Origin: Kalaharituber pfeilii
Lineage: Eukaryota > Ascomycota > Pezizomycetes > Pezizales > Pezizaceae
DNA: 64,000 nucleotides
Assembly (NCBI GenBank): GCA_015179045.1
Contig: WHUZ01000027.1
Location: forward strand, 62,001 to 126,000
Direction: 5' to 3'
Part shown: one piece after another, positions 58,001 to 64,000 of the stretch
Position numbering within the stretch: position 1 is the stretch's first letter
Layout: the number at the start of each line of letters is the position of its first letter
Position numbers and translations under genes: made by a program
The notes under the pieces: generated by a model
What the model was told of the DNA's origin: nothing
Databases searched by the model: none
Seen by the model: the letters and a program-made list of their open reading frames with translations, nothing else

Positions 58001-60064
58001 GCAACGGCAGAAGCCTTCAAGATCTGTTCCCGTCCTGTCGTTCCATCCTTTGGTTCGCGTTCATGCCCGAGGCCCGATTAAAATTGAAAAAGTTAATGCT
58101 GCCAGCTCAGGATAGCTTTGTGGAGTGTGCAAGTAGGCCGGAATGGAACGCTCAGCCTTCTGGGGATACCGGTGTGGCGCCACGTATGGACCGGTCTTGA
58201 AAACAGGTAGAACACTGTAAAGTGCCGGCATGTTGCTTTGACCTAGTAGTCTCATGCGCGCTTTGTCACTGGTACCAGTAATGATACCTGGGCCATAGCT
58301 ACCTACGATAGGGTGTGAACTGTCAGCGAACTTTTGCAATGTTGCTTCGGGCTGCTGATACCCCATGTGCAAGCAAGCGCCTGTACGGGTATAAGCTCGG
58401 CAATTCTACCAAATGAACCTCGAGCACAAAAGAACGACGCCTAGAGTGACTCTCCCTGGTTCTCATTTACCGAGGGGTCGGACAGTCGGAAGGGATTGCG
58501 TTTTTGTTCCCGTTCGGCAGCTAAAATTATTGATGTTCTGTTGGTCTCTTGTGTTGGGAGTATTGCCGCTTGATTACTGCGCTGGTAAAGCGCCTCCGGA
58601 TTGTGTCGGAGTCTTAGGCGCAGTAAATTATCAGCTAGGACAATTTTGGCAGCATGGCAATTTCCTCGAATACAGAAAAGCAAAGTGCTTTGCCATTTTA
58701 GGCCTCTACCAGTACCCGGCGCCAAATTTCGTTTGTAGAAGGATTTACCGGTACCGAACGTTTGGTTCCTGGGTTTGCCTTCACCACAAACAGGGATGGT
58801 GAGACCTCACTCCCGGAATGCCATCTAGCTTCACAAGAATGGGCTCCGTCCTGGCATCCTATTGGTGGGGAAAGTTCGAAGGATGTGTTTCCGTCAAGCA
58901 AAGCATTGGATGATTTACCTGCCATCACTTTACCTGGCAGCTAGGCACCATGGGCAGCTTGAGTTCTAAGTCTGATTTAGCCGCCAGTCTCACACCCGCC
59001 ACATTTATCCACCCCCACATGTTATCCGTTCACCATGTGGGTTCAGTGCGTTAGAATTTCGGTAGGGGTCCATACAAACCGCGTATGTCCTTCCATCTTA
59101 TGAACTCCCCCAATATGTCATCTCCGCAGTCCCGTGACGAGGTTTGTTATTTGCCTAATGTTCACAATACAACATACCTACTTTGTCTCTTTTGTTTTTT
59201 TCTTTCTCCTTAACGTCCTCATCAGAATGGATATGGGGAAGGCAACTAAGCTATTATACCCAGGTCACCCAGTCCGCCAGGCCTTAATCAAACTCGAATA
59301 TCCTCTCAGTCCAAAAGACATATGCTTCAGAATATGTTCCACTTCAGTTTGCAGTTGGCTTCTTGTCTGCTTTCCACTGCGGAACGGGATGATGCAGGGC
59401 AAGCTGAATGATCTCCTATCTCAGATAAACTATCCTTTTGGTACGGTGATCAATGAATGAATGAATGAAAAGGGGCACAAGTGCCACCAAACGCATGCGC
59501 ATCTCATCTCTGTTTTGCATCTGAGCACAAGTAATGGGTAGTTTGGCATGCCAAACGAATTCAAACGCTCCCCCCACTCTTCTTGGTTGGCCAGTGAAAC
59601 TCGGTGGCAACCAATTAAGCAACAGGGATATTTCAGATCTTGCATGACCCTTGACCAGATTGATGTTTCTTGGCCACGCATCTGGTGGGAACGCCTGTGG
59701 CGCTAGATCTAGCGCCAGAAACATGAAGAGGCGTTGTGTTGAGGAATACCCCAGCATAGGAAAGGCAGCGCTCAGAGAAGCAACCTCACGCCTGGGAGGA
59801 AAGTGGATGGATTCAGGGGAATCTAGAAGTCACACTCTTGCTCAGGCCCCGGGAACGTTAACTTGATTGCACAGCGAAGTTTCAGTTTCATGGACAGACT
59901 ACCTCACGTTTGGACTCGGGTCAGCCTTCGATGCTGGCTGGCCCTTTACCCCTTTCGACATACGTCTCGGGCGCTGGATCTAGGGAATGGGCAATCGACG
60001 CCTCTGAGGACCCACTTGAAGAGCTCACCCCGCGGTTTGCTCTGGCGCGAACTCCCTTGGCTTG

Positions 60065-60094
60065 TAGTGGCGTATAGTGGCGTATAGTGGCGTA
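60065..60094 (+). repeat. Three tandem copies of a 10-base unit
   Basis: The unit TAGTGGCGTA is repeated three times without mismatch. Confidence 0.95.
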
Positions 60095-61923
60095 TAACGG
60101 GAAAAGCCTTCCCGATATGGTAATCTGAAGGTATATTCCGCGTTCCTCGTCTAAACCCGACCTGCGATGCCGGAGACTTGTCTCGCTCGGAAATTCTACT
60201 CTGCTACTCTCCTCCGTTCTAATGAATCTGCTATTCCTCGGACTCCGCAACATATGAAGCGATGGCAAAATAGCTTCCTGTCTCAACAGACTCCTCTTCT
60301 GCTCCCCGAGCTGCTGGGCCCCTCGTGGGCCCCTTGTTTAGCGGGCGGGTACAAATAAACCAGCGAGATCGGCTCCACAGAACCATTAGAGCTCATTCTT
60401 CCATCTTACAACGGGGCCCGAGATCTTACACCCACAGTGTTGGGTCTTGGGACTCCTCACCAACGTACAAGCTCCTTAGCATTACAATTGTGACTAGCTG
60501 GCTAGGATTGGAAATTATTCTTATTGGGACTCTTACGGTGAGAGGCCGAGCGTGACCCACCAGCTAAGGGCAGGCAATTTGCATTTTACCTTTTTCAATC
60601 TAGATATTTCATAGCTGGGAGTTGGGCCCAAAGCTCATCAAGCCACTATCACATACTCCCCCGAGCATGGGCCGACGTTCTGGTTCCGCAGCGGTGTGGA
60701 ATCAAAGTTGCAAGGGTTGGAAGCAGATTGCGTGAACATCGATCCCAGCTCTCCGGTTTTGGGGCTGGAAACGGTTCCAATTTGTTTGATGAACATTGGA
60801 TCAGTATCTAGAAGCATTGGCTAAACATATCCTCATTTCGGATTGTCCTGAAACTAAGATAAGTGATTGGTTCCAGAGCACCATAGGACTATCGGCAAGA
60901 CTTGCAACAGAAAATTAAATGAGCGAGAGTTAACAATTATGATCGCAAGATCAAACGAGGTGAGCTGTGACTGGGCACATGCTGGACACACACAGTATCT
61001 CCAAAGAGAGCAATGCGCAGCTTTGGGATGAAGTCTGGACTGGACCTTTGCTGAGCAAGAAATATCCTTACTTACACTTGAGGGCACTCGCATCCTGCAT
61101 GCGGCCTACGATGATAGTAGAAGCAAAAGTACATACAGTACGTTCACGCTTCTCATTTAAATGATGGTATACTTGACGTATGGGTGCGTGCTCTGTCATG
61201 GACTAGGTCATGCTTGCTCAACCTCTATACCAATGGGAGACATGCATAAAAGATGAGTTGACAGTGGCCCAAAAGTGATGTAGCCAATCACAAAATCTGC
61301 CGCCCGGGAGGTGCCGTCTGATTGGTAATTCAGTGAGCCGGGCTCAGATTGAGGAACGTGCGTACAGTGCCCATTGCTACTCGCAAATCCACCGGAAGGT
61401 CTAAGCTGCATAGGCGGTGGTTGGGGAAAGAATTTACAATCCCAGGGGGACGCTGCTATGCTCGCTGGGGTCTGGTGACCTCCATCAAACCTGGGTTTGG
61501 CGCGCGATGCTGCCGCTTGGAACGCAAGCAGTATCCTCAAATCGGTAACATCTATGGCCTCGGATAATGGCCCCTGGAGATAGCTAGCTTTCGTGTCAGA
61601 AGAATCCGATTTCACAGCGTAGCATAAAAATCATGTAAGTCATCCTTACCTCACTCTGCTTCTCCTCGTTTGCTTTTTTGTTCTGTCTCTCCAAGGTCGA
61701 TCTGCATACATGCACGTACGTAACCTAATATATGTAATTGCCGCCCTCATGAGCATGCAAAGCAGGACCGCCAACCTGCAGCTACTTAGCCGCTGTTGTG
61801 AGCAGAGCATGAAGGCGTTAACGGTGTTAGCAGAGACGGCACATTCAGTAAATGCTAACAGAAGCTTGCAAGCAGCGCAACAGAGCGGTAGACGCTGTAG
61901 TTTGACACTGCAGACGATCTTCT

Positions 61924-61969
61924 GGCGCCCGCGGGCGGGGGCGGGGCGGGGTCGGGGCGGGGCCGGGCG
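61924..61969 (+). repeat. G-rich tract with GC-box-like repeats
   Basis: Successive GGGGCGGG-type words over about 45 bp on the + strand, with quadruplex potential. No adjacent gene is identified. Confidence 0.75.
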
Positions 61970-64000
61970 TTGCTTAGTCGCTAGCGGGTACGGCAACTGA
62001 GGACAAGCAAGCGCCAACCAATCGATGCTTGAGGCCCCGAGGGGCACGTGCGCATGCGCGGGCGTTTCTGTGGTTGTTACTCTGTCCACCAATCATCTAG
62101 CTGAATCTTAGCGATCACGATTAAAATAGCAATCAGCAGAATTCAAGCATTCGACTTGAGTTTGCATATGTTAGGTGTTCAAAATGTTTGAGGGGCAAAG
62201 CAAGCAAGAATTGCTTTTTTGCTCTTTGTTCTGTTCTTAACTGACGCTGGTATTGCTGGTTTCGCAGCCTTTCAGAATAGCATTGTTTTGTGATACTCTT
62301 GGCCATTGTGTACCTTTGCATTCAATGTATCGAAACGCAGGACCCACCATCCGATGGTCAGCCTCCTTACTAAACTCCGGAGACCCCTATTTTCCACCAG
62401 TCATTTTTTTTTTTTTTTTTTTTTTTTTAATATCTTTACTCGCTTGCCGCCCCTATGGGACCAGTCATGTTGTGGGGAGAGAGGAACGTTTACGGGTAGA
62501 TCTAGTCTTGGGGGAGCGTTGTAGGGGTTGAGCCCCAAAGTCACAGGTCACGCACGGAGGCCATGAACACGGGTTTAATTGCCTCCTAGTGGGTACCAGT
62601 ACAGAGGATTGGGTGGGCACTGGGCTAGAGTGACGGGAAGGCCGCTTGCGCCCGGACGGCGACCATAGATCAGGGAATGTTGATACTTACCCAGCTCAGA
62701 AACTCTACGGTGTAGCGGGTTGCTAAGCTGCACTGCAAGGCGAGCTCGAGCCCAAAAGAGAGCAGGGACAGCAAAAGGCCGATTACGTTTGGTTAGGTTT
62801 GAGTGCCAGAGCTCGTGGGAGGAGCACATTGGGCCTCCTGAGAGGGAAGTTGGGCCAGTCTGTTTGTGACAGGCAGACATGTCCTGCAGAGCAGTCCAGT
62901 CACTTGGGACTTGCTAGAACGAATGTGGTGAAGAGTATCCCCCCTCTGGCTTCGCCAGGTCCCCGATAGAAAGCAATATCCCACCTTGAATTGAGACGCA
63001 CAGGCACAGGCAAGTGAGGTCCGATCATGACCATGGACCGCTCTCCAATTCTTTGGTAACTTTCTCGAGTAGGTAGGTCAACAGTCATTTGGCTGCTTGG
63101 CGATTGAAACATCTCTTTGCTGGCAACCTGTCCAAAAGAAGAGGCGGTTGGAAGTCATGCAGCTCAGTCATGCACCCGTCAGCATAGATGCGTATCTTAT
63201 TTCTACTTTAGCAGATGCAGATAGGAACCTGTTACCAGAAGCTGCAAGACTCTCTAAACTTACGGTGAACCGTAAAAAGTCTTAGGGATTAGGCAATACT
63301 AGGGTAAGTGTATCATGCAAGCCGAATCCCAAGACTTTTCACGGGTCACTGTAGTTATTGCTATCATACGCTTCGTTGAAATAAAGCTATTGATCTAACT
63401 TTGGTTGCCCAATTTGGACCCTTGTCTGCCCCTAGCCCAATTCGCAAGCGAACCATACTTGTGGCTCCGCGGACGTGGTCGTGGTGCTACATTCTTTCTA
63501 TGCATATCCCTCTGCAGCGCGAAACCCCGAAATGTAATGCCAGCAGGATTGGGCTAACGGAATGTCAAAGTGTCAGTGCCCACCACCACTGAAATGGTAT
63601 AGTGAATGCTGAGATGTGGGCTCAGCTACCTAGATTGAGAACTTAGTTGTCATTTTCAGGTCCCCAAGACTAAGTAAAGGTAGATCACTATGGCCAGTTT
63701 GCAATGGAATACACGGACACTTTCCGTTGGCGTAGATTTTGGATTTCGCGCTGCTATGCATAAGGGATGGGGCGCGTTCGCGTGGGCGCGTGTGTGGCTA
63801 CGTATGTGGTCCTGAGCTTGCGCGGTATGATTTGCTGTTCATTTCCTGTGAGCATCCACGGACCAGGAGAATGGAATGAAGCTGGCAATGAATCGCCGTA
63901 GCGTTGATACTAGGTCAGCCATCACGATAACGATTGATAGGGGAACATTTACTCTACATAGGGCCAAGAAATCTATATTAGGGAAGACTGACTGATGGAC

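Larger units (their letters stand above)
52301..64000. other. Gene-free right end of the window
   Basis: Nearly 12 kb without a supportable gene. A GC-rich block at about 54100-54950 is open in several frames on both strands (up to 225 codons) but has no recognised domain. A tandem array of three 10-base units lies at 60065-60094, a G-rich tract at 61924-61969 and a T-run at 62405-62428. Spliced genes with very short exons or eroded retroelements could be hidden here, but I could not demonstrate any. Confidence 0.4.

Noticed and set aside
59921..60286. Open frames around 59.9-60.5 kb as an LTR retroelement fragment
   Set aside because: No paired LTR, primer-binding site, protease or reverse transcriptase motif could be identified.

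Overview
The window looks like nuclear DNA of a filamentous ascomycete (Pezizomycotina). All recognisable proteins are eukaryotic or fungal families. Genes are split by short GT-AG introns, mostly about 50-115 bp, with fungal-type donors (GTACGT, GTATGT, GTAAGT) and occasional TACTAAT or CTAAT branch-site-like words. Coding density is low, with seven supported protein-coding genes in 64 kb and long gene-free stretches rich in homopolymers and microsatellites. That low density and the unusually long introns of one gene would fit a transposon-rich, large-genome lineage such as Pezizomycetes (truffle or morel type), but this lineage is inference only.

Left third (0-17.6 kb) is the gene-rich part. 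In order it holds an unrecognised protein (1501-3072, +), a mitochondrial hydroxyacid-oxoacid transhydrogenase of the iron-ADH family (4164-5903, +, four exons), a 1.8-kb non-autonomous DNA transposon with inverted repeats over 200 bp (6189-7993), an Lsb5-type VHS/GAT trafficking protein (10379-8776, -, three exons), a 702-aa conserved-looking acidic protein (12002-14345, +, three exons), a homopolymer-rich spacer, and a LAMTOR2/Ego3-type roadblock protein of the TORC1-activating complex (17609-16876, -, two exons).

The middle holds one large gene, a fungal CHY zinc-finger protein on the minus strand (33975-28247). I could join ten exons over 5.7 kb, including a 10-nt microexon and a 25-nt exon that together complete the zinc-binding core. 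Its 3' introns reach 0.3-1.2 kb. The regions on both sides (17.6-28.2 kb and 34-49.7 kb) show no convincing genes.

The right part holds an Mks1/DUF3295-type regulator (51247-49718, -) with an in-frame 60-bp intron, preceded by a very C/G-rich leader. The last 12 kb has no gene I can support.

Functionally, three genes touch nutrient signalling or endosomal and vacuolar membranes: LAMTOR2-like (TORC1 activation), Mks1-like (nitrogen/retrograde signalling family) and Lsb5-like (endocytosis). They are scattered among unrelated genes and show no sign of being a cluster. I found no biosynthetic cluster, CRISPR array or clear novel multi-gene system. The most unusual items are the microexon architecture of the CHY gene, a dispersed quasi-palindromic motif (core CTGGTTACGAGACTA) present about ten times in non-coding DNA, and the TA-flanked long-inverted-repeat transposon.
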